From contig JAGQYZ010000218.1 in assembly GCA_020435865.1 (NCBI GenBank), positions 1 through 6,170 on the forward strand: a DNA stretch of 6,170 bases. Reading direction: 5' to 3'. Made by a program: the position numbers and the translations under genes. Below, one piece after another: positions 1 through 6,170 of this stretch; positions within the stretch are counted from its first letter, which is position 1; the number at the start of each line of letters is the position of its first letter. Source of the stretch: Aequorivita sp. Its GTDB lineage: Bacteria > Bacteroidota > Bacteroidia > Flavobacteriales > Flavobacteriaceae. Below the pieces are notes generated by a model that made no database searches, was not told the DNA's origin, and saw only the letters and a list, made by a program, of their open reading frames with translations.

Positions 1-104
1 AACGAAAAAAATGAAGAAATAAAAAAAACAAACAAAAAAACAAAAAAAACAAAACAACGGAAACAAACAAACAAAAAAAAAAATCAAAAAAAAAAAAATA
101 GATT
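1..104. other. Extremely A-rich tract before the first gene
   Basis: About 80 of the first 100 plus-strand bases are A. Most of the rest are isolated C residues, and there is no T between 21 and 83. The longest runs are A11 (73-83) and A13 (86-98). The tract ends at the start codon at 105. With no T, all three plus frames are open across 21-83. Frame 1 is open from the left edge to a stop at 112-114 and would read as a Lys/Thr/Asn/Gln-rich tail overlapping the next start. Frame 2 stops at 20-22 after a short Lys-rich stretch, a plausible end for an upstream gene. It could therefore be an unstructured A-rich leader, a poly-lysine gene tail, or both. I see no recognisable promoter in it. Confidence 0.6.
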
Positions 105-287
105 ATGGGAATGAATAAAAACACCGTGCTTGCCTGGGCCACCTTTATTATGATAGTTGTGGGGGTGGTACTCATTGGGATGGGCGCCTTCCGCTATGAT
201 GATGTTGCAGGATGGGGATTTGCTGCCGTAGGTATTGGCTTCTTCGCCATTGCTTGGGTTTTTAACGCTCTAAAGGGAAGGGTGTAA
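105..287 (+). CDS. Small two-helix membrane protein (CAL67264-like family)
   Basis: This 60-residue protein has two hydrophobic segments, at about residues 8-29 and 36-55. A short charged loop (RYDD, 30-33) separates them and the end is basic (KGRV). This predicts a small inner-membrane hairpin protein. From memory it resembles a short conserved flavobacterial family that databases name after a Gramella locus, CAL67264. I could not check this and know no function for it. The start could be the ATG at 105 or the in-frame ATG at 111; no Shine-Dalgarno sequence decides between them. The gene is richer in G and C than its neighbours, partly because it encodes many Gly, Ala and Trp residues. It lies 55 nt upstream of the EttA-like gene on the same strand, so co-transcription is likely. 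A functional link to translation control is only conjecture. Confidence 0.8.
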   Translation: MGMNKNTVLAWATFIMIVVGVVLIGMGAFRYDDVAGWGFAAVGIGFFAIAWVFNALKGRV

Positions 288-342
288 AATACCAATATTG
301 CCAACTAAAAATTTTCTTCAAACAAACTAATTAACTCTTGAA

Positions 343-2034
343 ATGTCCGACGATAAAAAAGTAATTTTTTCAATGTCTGGGTTGACCAAAACCTATCAAA
401 ATGCTCAGACACCAGTTCTTAAAAATATATATTTAAGCTTCTTTTACGGTGCCAAAATTGGAATTCTTGGCCTTAACGGAAGTGGTAAATCCACTTTGCT
501 TCGAATTATTGCAGGCGAAGAAAAAAACTACCAAGGTGATGTAGTTTTCGCACCCGGTTATACTGTTGGCTATCTTGAACAGGAACCAAAACTGGATGAA
601 TCTAAAACAGTTATAGAAGTTGTTAAGGAAGGCGTTCAAGAGGTTGTTGATGTTCTTGATGAATACAATAAAATCAACGATATGTTCGGCTTGCCGGAGG
701 TTTATGAAAATCCAGCAAAAATGGACGAATTGATGGAAAAGCAAGCAAAACTTCAAGATAAAATTGATGCCACAAACGCCTGGGAACTTGACACCAAACT
801 TGAAATAGCAATGGATGCTTTGCGCACGCCTGAACCAGATAAACTTATCAGCGTTCTTTCCGGTGGTGAAAAAAGAAGGGTTGCGCTTTGCAGATTGCTT
901 CTTAAAGAACCGGATGTACTTTTACTTGATGAGCCAACGAACCATTTAGATGCAGAAAGCGTGCATTGGTTGGAACACCATCTTTCGGAATACAAAGGAA
1001 CCGTAATTGCAGTGACTCACGATAGATATTTTCTTGACAACGTTGCGGGATGGGTTTTGGAATTAGACAGGGGGGAAGGTATTCCTTGGAAAGGAAATTA
1101 TTCTTCTTGGTTAGATCAAAAATCGAAGCGATTGGCACTAGAGCAAAAAACTGCTGGTAAGCGACAAAAAACTTTGGAACGTGAGTTGGAATGGGTTCGT
1201 CAAGGAGCTAAAGGTCGCCAAACAAAACAAAAGGCACGTTTGCAGAATTACGACAAACTATTGAGCCAAGACCAAAAGCAACTGGACGAAAAGCTGGAAA
1301 TATACATCCCGAACGGACCGCGTTTGGGAACCAATGTTATTGAAGCTAAAGGAGTTGCAAAGGCTTTTGGCGATAAATTGCTTTACGAAGATTTAAATTT
1401 TAAACTTCCGCAAGCGGGAATTGTTGGAATTATTGGTCCGAATGGTGCTGGTAAAACCACCATTTTTAAAATGATTATGGGCGAAGAAACGCCTGATAAA
1501 GGTACGTTTGAAGTGGGTGAAACCGCGAAGATTGCTTATGTTGATCAAGCACATTCAAATATAAACCCAGACAAAACTATTTGGGAAAACTTCAGTGACA
1601 GCCAGGAATTGATTATGATGGGTGGTCGTCAAGTTAACTCGAGGGCTTATTTGAGTCGTTTCAATTTTAGCGGAAGCGAACAGAACAAAAAAGTTTCTAT
1701 GCTTTCCGGAGGGGAACGAAACCGCTTGCATTTGGCAATGACTTTAAAGGAAGAAGGAAACGTGCTTTTGCTGGATGAGCCAACGAATGATTTGGACGTA
1801 AACACGCTTCGTGCTCTGGAAGAAGGTTTGGAAAATTTTGCCGGGTGTGCAGTGGTCATAAGTCACGACCGTTGGTTTTTGGACAGAATCTGTACGCATA
1901 TTCTTTCTTTCGAAGGAAATAGTGAAGTGTATTACTTTGAAGGCGGTTTCAGTGATTACGAAGAAAATAAAAAGAAGCGTTTGGGTGGCGATTTGATGCC
2001 GAAACGAATCAAGTACAAAAAATTGATAAGATAG
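343..2034 (+). CDS. ettA: ABC-F ATPase, EttA-type energy-dependent translational throttle
   Basis: This is a soluble tandem ATPase of the ABC-F family. E. coli EttA binds the ribosomal E site and gates entry into the elongation cycle according to ATP/ADP ratio. The 563 residues compare with about 555 in E. coli, and the two align closely from memory along the whole length. Domain 1 has Walker A at 43-51, Q80 in the Q-loop, an LSGGE signature at 172-176, Walker B with catalytic E197, and switch H226. The Arm insertion lies at about 95-140, between Q-loop and signature. The linker, about 242-325, is rich in Lys/Arg and contains the WVRQGAKGRQ segment typical of EttA. Domain 2 has Walker A 365-373, LSGGE 454-458, E479 and H508. 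The tail ends in the PKRIKYKK segment, also EttA-like. There are no membrane segments, so it is not a transporter. ATG 343 gives the expected N terminus. Confidence 0.95.
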   Translation: MSDDKKVIFSMSGLTKTYQNAQTPVLKNIYLSFFYGAKIGILGLNGSGKSTLLRIIAGEEKNYQGDVVFAPGYTVGYLEQEPKLDESKTVIEVVKEGVQEVVDVLDEYNKINDMFGLPEVYENPAKMDELMEKQAKLQDKIDATNAWELDTKLEIAMDALRTPEPDKLISVLSGGEKRRVALCRLLLKEPDVLLLDEPTNHLDAESVHWLEHHLSEYKGTVIAVTHDRYFLDNVAGWVLELDRGEGIPWKGNYSSWLDQKSKRLALEQKTAGKRQKTLERELEWVRQGAKGRQTKQKARLQNYDKLLSQDQKQLDEKLEIYIPNGPRLGTNVIEAKGVAKAFGDKLLYEDLNFKLPQAGIVGIIGPNGAGKTTIFKMIMGEETPDKGTFEVGETAKIAYVDQAHSNINPDKTIWENFSDSQELIMMGGRQVNSRAYLSRFNFSGSEQNKKVSMLSGGERNRLHLAMTLKEEGNVLLLDEPTNDLDVNTLRALEEGLENFAGCAVVISHDRWFLDRICTHILSFEGNSEVYYFEGGFSDYEENKKKRLGGDLMPKRIKYKKLIR

Positions 2035-2037
2035 TTT

Positions 2038-2472
2038 ATGTGGAAAAATATATTGATGCTTTTATTGGTAATAATCTTTTATTCTTGTGGAAGTAAGAAA
2101 AATGTGATTGATGCTTCAAAAGAAGTTGTAAATGTAAAGGATGCAAATATTGCCTACGAAAGCTTGGGAAATGATGTTGCAGACATAAAGCTTTATTTAA
2201 AAAAGAATGGAGCCTTTCAGTTATACTTTAAAACCCTAGAAGCGCCGGTAGGGCAGGAAGATCCAGTAAAATTGGTTTATAAAGGAAATTATACTTCAAG
2301 TGAAAATGACGGTTGGAAAACATTAACTTTTACTCATCCAGATTTTATAGCAAATGGAGTTTTTGATTCAAGGAAGGATCAAGGTATTCAAATTATTAGT
2401 GATAAAATTGTTAAAATAAATACTTACAAAAACACCTTTTCAATTTGGGGTTTGGTTTGTGAAAAGCAATAA
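2038..2472 (+). CDS. Small predicted lipoprotein of unknown function
   Basis: This 144-residue protein begins with a short signal: a Lys at position 3, a hydrophobic core at 5-14, and a lipobox FYSC with C17 as the predicted lipidated residue. The mature part is about 127 residues. It alternates hydrophobic and polar residues in a way that suggests a beta-rich fold (for example 49-83 and 117-140), and has one further Cys (C141) close to the C terminus. I do not recognise the family. An NlpE-like or other small envelope-barrel fold is possible, but I see no diagnostic motif. No acidic export signal follows the Cys (the residues are GSKKN), so the final membrane and leaflet are uncertain. The start lies three bases after the EttA stop, which implies co-transcription and perhaps translational coupling. 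A strong hairpin follows the gene. Confidence 0.8.
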   Translation: MWKNILMLLLVIIFYSCGSKKNVIDASKEVVNVKDANIAYESLGNDVADIKLYLKKNGAFQLYFKTLEAPVGQEDPVKLVYKGNYTSSENDGWKTLTFTHPDFIANGVFDSRKDQGIQIISDKIVKINTYKNTFSIWGLVCEKQ

Positions 2473-2483
2473 AATTAAGTATT

Positions 2484-2526
2484 AAATAAAAAACCCGATT
2501 CAGTTCTTGAATCGGGTTTTTTATTT
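2484..2526. terminator. Bidirectional intrinsic terminator between convergent genes
   Basis: A perfect inverted repeat has a 9-bp core, CCCGATTCA (2494-2502) and its complement (2508-2516), around a 5-nt loop. A/T pairs extend it to 19 bp in all. Six T residues follow the core on the plus strand, and the mirror-image A run gives six U residues on the minus-strand transcript. It lies 11 nt after the plus-strand lipoprotein stop and 16 nt after the minus-strand propeller stop. It can therefore end both transcripts. Confidence 0.92.
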
Positions 2527-2542
2527 CTAAATTTTCGTTTTA

Positions 2543-5086
2543 TCAATTAATAACAACTTTCTTCGTAACAGATTGCTTTCCACTATTCACTTTCACTAAA
2601 TAAATTCCCGCTGCAAGTCCCTCAGTCCTCACCTTTATGTTTTTGTTTGAGTCAAAATTTCCGTTGAACAATTCCTTTATCTTTTTTCCAGAAATATCAT
2701 AAAGCTGAACCGTTCCTTCCGAAGAAAGATTTTGTGAAATTGTAAATTCCGAAGTTGCAGGGTTGGGGTATATTTTAATTGAATTTGAAGCCAATTCATT
2801 TTCACCAACACCCAAAATATCACTAATATCGTAACTATACATTCCCCTTCCAAAAGTTCCCGCATAAAGTGTTTTGGTAGGTTCATGGAATTTTAAATCC
2901 ATCACAACCGTTAGCGGTAGATTGTTTCCTAAAATAGTCCAACTGGCCCCATCATCTTTAGAATACCAAACGTTTAAATCGGTTGCAACAAAAAGTATAT
3001 TTTCCGCAGGATATGTAATGATGTCGTTCACGGGAATATTCGGAAGATTAGATGAAATATCTGTCCAGTTCTGCCCGCCATCCGTAGTTTTAAAAACGCG
3101 TGGCGTATAATCCAAATACTTAAAACCGGAAACAGTTACATAGGCAATCATATCATCATTTGGAATCATAGCGATAGAAGTAATATATTGATCGGGAAGG
3201 CCAGCGCTTACATCCGTCCAGGTTGTTCCACCATTGAAGGTTACGTTTACGTTTCCGTCGTCACTTCCTGTATAAATAACATCTAGATTATTGTAAGATG
3301 CGGCAATAGCGGTAAGTGTTCCAAAAGCCAAAGAACCACTAGGATGCAATCCATCGGTCAAATCTGGGCTAATCGCCGTCCAAGAAATCGCTCTGGTTGA
3401 GGTGTATAGTTTATTGCTTCCATAAAACATCATTTCGGGATTAAATGGTGAAAGAATAACCGGAGCATTCCAATTTACACGATCACTTCCACTTATACCG
3501 TTAGTTCCATTTTGAAAAGAATTTCCTCCATTAGTAGATCGACGTAAATTTCCATATTGCGATTCTGCATAAACAAAATTGTTGTCAATTGGATCTACAT
3601 TTACGTGGAAACCATCACCGCCAATAATTGAGTTCCAATCATTAGTGTTGCCTGTAAGTGTGCGTATCGTATTATTATCTTGGGTTCCACCATAAAGCCT
3701 TTCGGGATGTTGATAATCAACTTCTATATTGTAAAATTGGGTAACAGGAAGGTTTTCAAAATGCGTCCAACTAGTTCCTCCATTTTCAGAAATATAGGCT
3801 CCGCCATCGTTTCCAGCAAGCATAAAATTACTGTTTGTGTGTGAAAAATCCAGTGTGTGATGATCTACGTGCATTCCGTTTAAAGTATTCCATGAGGAGC
3901 CGCTATTTGTAGATTTTGCAATATCAAAACCTACAATGTATACTTCAGATGAATTGGTAGGATTAACGCGAACGTTTCCAAAATACCAACCAAAATTGGC
4001 ATCTATGCCACTTAATGCTCCCGCAGGTGTTACAAGTGTCCAATTATCGCCATTATCGGTTGATTTATATAATCCATTGAACTCGTTTGTAATTTCATTA
4101 GTAGTAAATCTTGCATATACTGTGGAAGGATCTGATTCTGAAACTGCAATTCCTATTCTTCCAGTTTGCGCATTAGGAGCGGGCAGACCGTTGGCTGTGC
4201 CAAGTTCAGTCCAAGTTGTTCCGCCGTCAGTGGAACGATGTATTGCAGAGGTAACTCCACCATAATCGCGCTGCCATGGTTTACGTGTGCGCTCCCACAT
4301 GGCGGCATAAATAATATTTGTATTTGCTACATTCATCGCAACATCAATCCCAGCGGTTGAATCAGTTACAAATAATACCTGTTCCCAATTTGTTCCCCCA
4401 TTAGTAGTTCTATAAATTCCCCGTTCAACATTCTTACCATACAGTTGTCCAGTTGCAGCAACAAAAACACGATCTGGATTTGTGGGGTCGACTACAATAC
4501 GGCCAATATGATTGCTTTCTGGTAAACCAACGTTTGTCCATGTATCACCCGCATCGTCGCTTCTATATATACCATCACCAAAATAAGCGCCATCTGTAGC
4601 GCTTCCATTTGCTTCGCCCGTTCCTGCATAAATTCGTTGTGGATTTGATGGTGCAATAGCAATATCGCCAATGGAAAGCTTGGCTTCTTGGTCAAAAACT
4701 GGAGTCCAATTAGCGCCTCTATCATAACTTCTGAAAATTCCGCCAGTGGCAGTTGCCAAATAAAGATGGTCATCGTTATCGGGAGCTATTGCTGCATCGG
4801 TAATTCGCCCACCAGTATTCAACGGTCCCACAAAAGCCCATTCTCCAGCGGCTTCTGGTGATCTGTTGGCGAGAATTTGTTTGGATTGGGCAATTGCTTC
4901 TTTGTAGGCTTCTTTGTTGATATAATTGTTGGGATAAGCGCGTTGATTGTACATCCACTCGGCGGGATATTCCATCTTTCCAGTTTCTTTTTCTTTGGAG
5001 TTATTTTTACAACTTGAAGCAAAAAATGCAGAAAAGACTATTAAGAAAAAAATAGATTTAAAGTTTGGTTTGTAGTTTTTCATCAT
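2543..5086 (-). CDS. Asp-box (BNR/VPS10-like) beta-propeller protein with T9SS sorting domain
   Basis: This 847-residue exported protein starts with a signal peptide (hydrophobic core about 11-22) ending in ASSC, with C26 as a possible lipidated residue. A linker (30-80) includes PAEWMYNQRAYP, a pattern I associate with this group of secreted flavobacterial proteins. Residues 85-755 are beta-propeller sequence carrying eleven good Asp-boxes (S/T-x-D/N-x-G-x-x-W/F) and one degenerate copy. The total would fit two stacked propellers, as in GH74-like or sortilin-like proteins. The C-terminal 78 residues are a T9SS type A sorting domain. Databases often label relatives glycosyl hydrolase or exo-alpha-sialidase from the repeats alone, and I see no proof of either activity. 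The mid-region conserved cluster (404-494) could be a ligand or active site. Two adjacent in-frame ATGs (5086 and 5083) are equally plausible starts. It lies 23 nt downstream of the MBL lipoprotein gene. Confidence 0.9.
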   Translation of the reverse strand: MMKNYKPNFKSIFFLIVFSAFFASSCKNNSKEKETGKMEYPAEWMYNQRAYPNNYINKEAYKEAIAQSKQILANRSPEAAGEWAFVGPLNTGGRITDAAIAPDNDDHLYLATATGGIFRSYDRGANWTPVFDQEAKLSIGDIAIAPSNPQRIYAGTGEANGSATDGAYFGDGIYRSDDAGDTWTNVGLPESNHIGRIVVDPTNPDRVFVAATGQLYGKNVERGIYRTTNGGTNWEQVLFVTDSTAGIDVAMNVANTNIIYAAMWERTRKPWQRDYGGVTSAIHRSTDGGTTWTELGTANGLPAPNAQTGRIGIAVSESDPSTVYARFTTNEITNEFNGLYKSTDNGDNWTLVTPAGALSGIDANFGWYFGNVRVNPTNSSEVYIVGFDIAKSTNSGSSWNTLNGMHVDHHTLDFSHTNSNFMLAGNDGGAYISENGGTSWTHFENLPVTQFYNIEVDYQHPERLYGGTQDNNTIRTLTGNTNDWNSIIGGDGFHVNVDPIDNNFVYAESQYGNLRRSTNGGNSFQNGTNGISGSDRVNWNAPVILSPFNPEMMFYGSNKLYTSTRAISWTAISPDLTDGLHPSGSLAFGTLTAIAASYNNLDVIYTGSDDGNVNVTFNGGTTWTDVSAGLPDQYITSIAMIPNDDMIAYVTVSGFKYLDYTPRVFKTTDGGQNWTDISSNLPNIPVNDIITYPAENILFVATDLNVWYSKDDGASWTILGNNLPLTVVMDLKFHEPTKTLYAGTFGRGMYSYDISDILGVGENELASNSIKIYPNPATSEFTISQNLSSEGTVQLYDISGKKIKELFNGNFDSNKNIKVRTEGLAAGIYLVKVNSGKQSVTKKVVIN
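2546..2779 (-). other. T9SS type A C-terminal sorting domain (within the propeller gene)
   Basis: Residues 770-847 of the propeller protein carry the standard features of the Por secretion system sorting domain: the YPNP motif at 773-776, a central LYDISGKKIKE strand, the GLAAGIYLVKV segment at 823-833, and a KKVVIN end. Such domains direct passage across the outer membrane through the type IX system and are normally removed on the surface. Its presence implies that the host has a T9SS. Confidence 0.93.
2939..4729 (-). repeat. Array of Asp-box (BNR) protein repeats
   Basis: Asp-boxes occur at residues 120, 176, 227, 285, 342, 392, 433, 517, 616, 667 and 709 of the propeller protein. A degenerate copy lies near 563-569 (STRAISW, lacking the Asp and Gly). 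Spacing is mostly 40-60 residues, as expected for one box per propeller blade. The gaps at 440-517 and 524-616 are longer and hold blades without a good box, or inserted loops. The repeats are diverged in DNA, so they mark protein architecture and are not recent tandem duplications. Confidence 0.88.
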
Positions 5087-5109
5087 ATATGTTTAATAAA
5101 TTTGAGAAA

Positions 5110-5910
5110 TTATTTTTCTGGATACCAATCCAATTGTGTGATCTTAATATCTGGATTACTTGCTTCAACCAGAGATTTGAATTTAGTAACATCACTCAAT
5201 CCCTCCTTACCACGATAATGATAGGGATAGACAGTTTTTGGTTTGAAAGCCAAGACGGCTTCAGCAGCTTTTTCGACAGTCATTGTATAAGGTAAATTCA
5301 TACAAACAAAAGCGACATCAATATCTTTAAGGTTACGCATTTCAGGGATATCTTCCGTATCACCTGAAATATAGACACGCTTTCCATTTTTTTCTAACAC
5401 ATATCCATTTCCACGACCTTTGGTATGATATTGCAGTGCTTCTTTGCGTAGATTGTACATTGGAATTGCCTCAATTGTCTTTTCGAAATCGTTTATCAAA
5501 TCACCATTATTAACCACAGTTGTCTTGTTTTGAAGACTTTCGGGCAATTTATCAAATACAGCTTTGGGCGCAAACAATAATGTCTTTTCAGCCGTAATGG
5601 CTTCCAAAGCAGGAATATCCATGTGATCACCGTGGATGTCTGTAACCAAAACCATATCTGGCTCTGTATAGTCAGAAAATGCTTCTTTTCCACCTACGGG
5701 ATCTACATAAATTATGGTTCCACCCCAATTTAGAACCATACTGGCATGTTCTATAGGATTTATGGTAAAGTGTTTCTTTTCTCTAGCATCCTCGTATTCT
5801 TTTTCTTGTTTTGGTGGTTCTAGGGTGGATTCTGGTTTACCGGCTTCTTTATTGTTTTTACAACCACTTATAACAAGTGTAAGGAAGAGGATATAGAAAA
5901 TATTTTTCAT
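5110..5910 (-). CDS. MBL-fold (UlaG-like) metallo-hydrolase lipoprotein
   Basis: This 266-residue protein has a lipoprotein signal (core 4-14, VISGC, lipidated C17), a charged linker (18-46), then a metallo-beta-lactamase domain. Visible elements are H55 and the YVDP strand (68-71) of the UlaG/COG2220 type, the metal loop T-D-I-H-G-D-H-M-D (90-98), the SGDT motif with D184, and a late His in YPYHY (H231). The first His of the usual HxHxDH loop is Asp91 here, and no clear counterpart of the middle ligand His is visible near IPMYN (149-153). The same Asp form occurs, from memory, in related envelope proteins, so I expect an active metal enzyme. Its substrate is unknown, and the UlaG likeness does not imply ascorbate lactonase activity. 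It is predicted to be anchored in the periplasm or outer membrane. The propeller gene follows after 23 nt, indicating an operon. The 77 nt upstream hold no convincing promoter. Confidence 0.9.
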   Translation of the reverse strand: MKNIFYILFLTLVISGCKNNKEAGKPESTLEPPKQEKEYEDAREKKHFTINPIEHASMVLNWGGTIIYVDPVGGKEAFSDYTEPDMVLVTDIHGDHMDIPALEAITAEKTLLFAPKAVFDKLPESLQNKTTVVNNGDLINDFEKTIEAIPMYNLRKEALQYHTKGRGNGYVLEKNGKRVYISGDTEDIPEMRNLKDIDVAFVCMNLPYTMTVEKAAEAVLAFKPKTVYPYHYRGKEGLSDVTKFKSLVEASNPDIKITQLDWYPEK

Positions 5911-5987
5911 AATTTTTATTTTTTATGAATATACCAAAAAGAGGAACAGCCACGATTTATTTTGCAATACTTTAAGAATTATAGATT

Positions 5988-6170
5988 TTACATCTTACCG
6001 TCTATAAATTCAATCGTTTCTTTTTCAATTTTAATTGTAGCTTCATAGATCTTCTTGGCTTTTTTAATAATATCGTCAGCAAATTTCCGGTCTTTTATAT
6101 CCTTGGCATTAATACGAACGTTGAAATAGGCTCCTATTACTGCAGTTCTGGCACATAGAACTCCAACTGC
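5988..6170 (-). CDS. Cyclodeaminase-domain protein, C-terminal part (FTCD/FchA-type)
   Basis: This is the 3' end of a gene that runs off the right edge. Sixty codons are present in the frame starting at base 6170, ending in TAA at 5988-5990. The residues include LCARTAVIGAYFNVRIN followed by KDIKD, which closely resembles the cyclodeaminase end of formiminotransferase-cyclodeaminase (human FTCD has a GAYFNVLINLRDI stretch there). A Lys/Glu-rich helix follows and the chain ends in DGKM. The family converts 5-formimino-tetrahydrofolate to methenyl-tetrahydrofolate, often in histidine breakdown. The fragment cannot show whether the full protein is a two-domain FTCD or a stand-alone FchA-like enzyme. 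There is no hairpin terminator in the 77 nt before the MBL gene, so read-through is possible. Confidence 0.82.
   Translation of the reverse strand, partial: AVGVLCARTAVIGAYFNVRINAKDIKDRKFADDIIKKAKKIYEATIKIEKETIEFIDGKM

Noticed and set aside
433..756. Minus-strand open frame of 107 codons opposite ettA
   Set aside because: It is antisense to the first ATPase domain and Arm of EttA. The Phe/Asn-rich translation is what the complement of Lys/Glu/Ile codons gives.
343..2034. ABC-F antibiotic resistance protein (ribosomal protection type)
   Set aside because: Length, Arm, linker and C-terminal motifs all match EttA, and the long interdomain extension typical of resistance ABC-F proteins is missing.
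3936..4265. Plus-strand open frame of 109 codons opposite the propeller gene
   Set aside because: It lies fully antisense to well-supported Asp-box coding sequence, its translation shows no domain or signal, and it has the composition expected of a reverse-strand shadow.
2939..4729. Possible DNA tandem repeats or a CRISPR-like array in the propeller gene
   Set aside because: The similarity is at the level of short protein motifs about 40-60 residues apart. The DNA copies are diverged and there are no constant repeats with spacers.
2543..5086. Firm annotation of the propeller protein as a sialidase or GH74 xyloglucanase
   Set aside because: Asp-boxes occur in many unrelated propellers. I cannot identify the sialidase Arg triad or confirm GH74 catalytic Asp residues from the sequence alone.
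5911..5987. Bacteroidota-type promoter (TAnnTTTG with upstream TTG) before the MBL gene
   Set aside because: The nearest match on the minus strand, TATATTCA, is imperfect, and the closest upstream TTG is about 31 nt away, too far for the usual spacing.

Overview
The window looks like an ordinary chromosomal stretch from a member of the Bacteroidota, most likely family Flavobacteriaceae. The evidence is low GC in most genes, no clear Shine-Dalgarno sequences before the starts, three N-terminal lipoprotein signals, a C-terminal type IX secretion (T9SS) sorting domain, and a small two-helix membrane protein of a kind I know only from flavobacteria. I see no phage, transposon, CRISPR, tRNA or rRNA sequence.

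Left half, plus strand. An extremely A-rich tract (about 1-104) runs into a 60-residue membrane protein (105-287). After 55 nt comes a full-length ABC-F ATPase very close to EttA, the energy-dependent translational throttle (343-2034). Three bases later a small lipoprotein of unknown function starts (2038-2472). These three genes are probably one transcript, which ends at a strong hairpin at 2484-2526. The hairpin is symmetrical and lies between converging genes, so it probably serves both strands.

Right half, minus strand, in transcription order. The 3' end of a cyclodeaminase-domain protein enters at the right edge (5988-6170; FTCD/FchA-type, folate-linked formimino-group metabolism). After 77 nt comes a metallo-beta-lactamase-fold lipoprotein of the UlaG-like group (5110-5910). 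After 23 nt comes an 847-residue Asp-box (BNR) beta-propeller protein with a T9SS type A sorting domain (2543-5086). The last two are almost certainly co-transcribed. Whether the cyclodeaminase gene joins them is open, because I see neither a terminator nor a convincing promoter in the 77-nt gap.

Nothing here clearly amounts to a new multi-gene system. The points most worth a second look are the propeller protein carrying both a lipobox and a T9SS sorting domain, the Asp-for-His change in the metal motif of the MBL lipoprotein, the A-rich tract at the left edge, and the two uncharacterised small envelope proteins flanking ettA.
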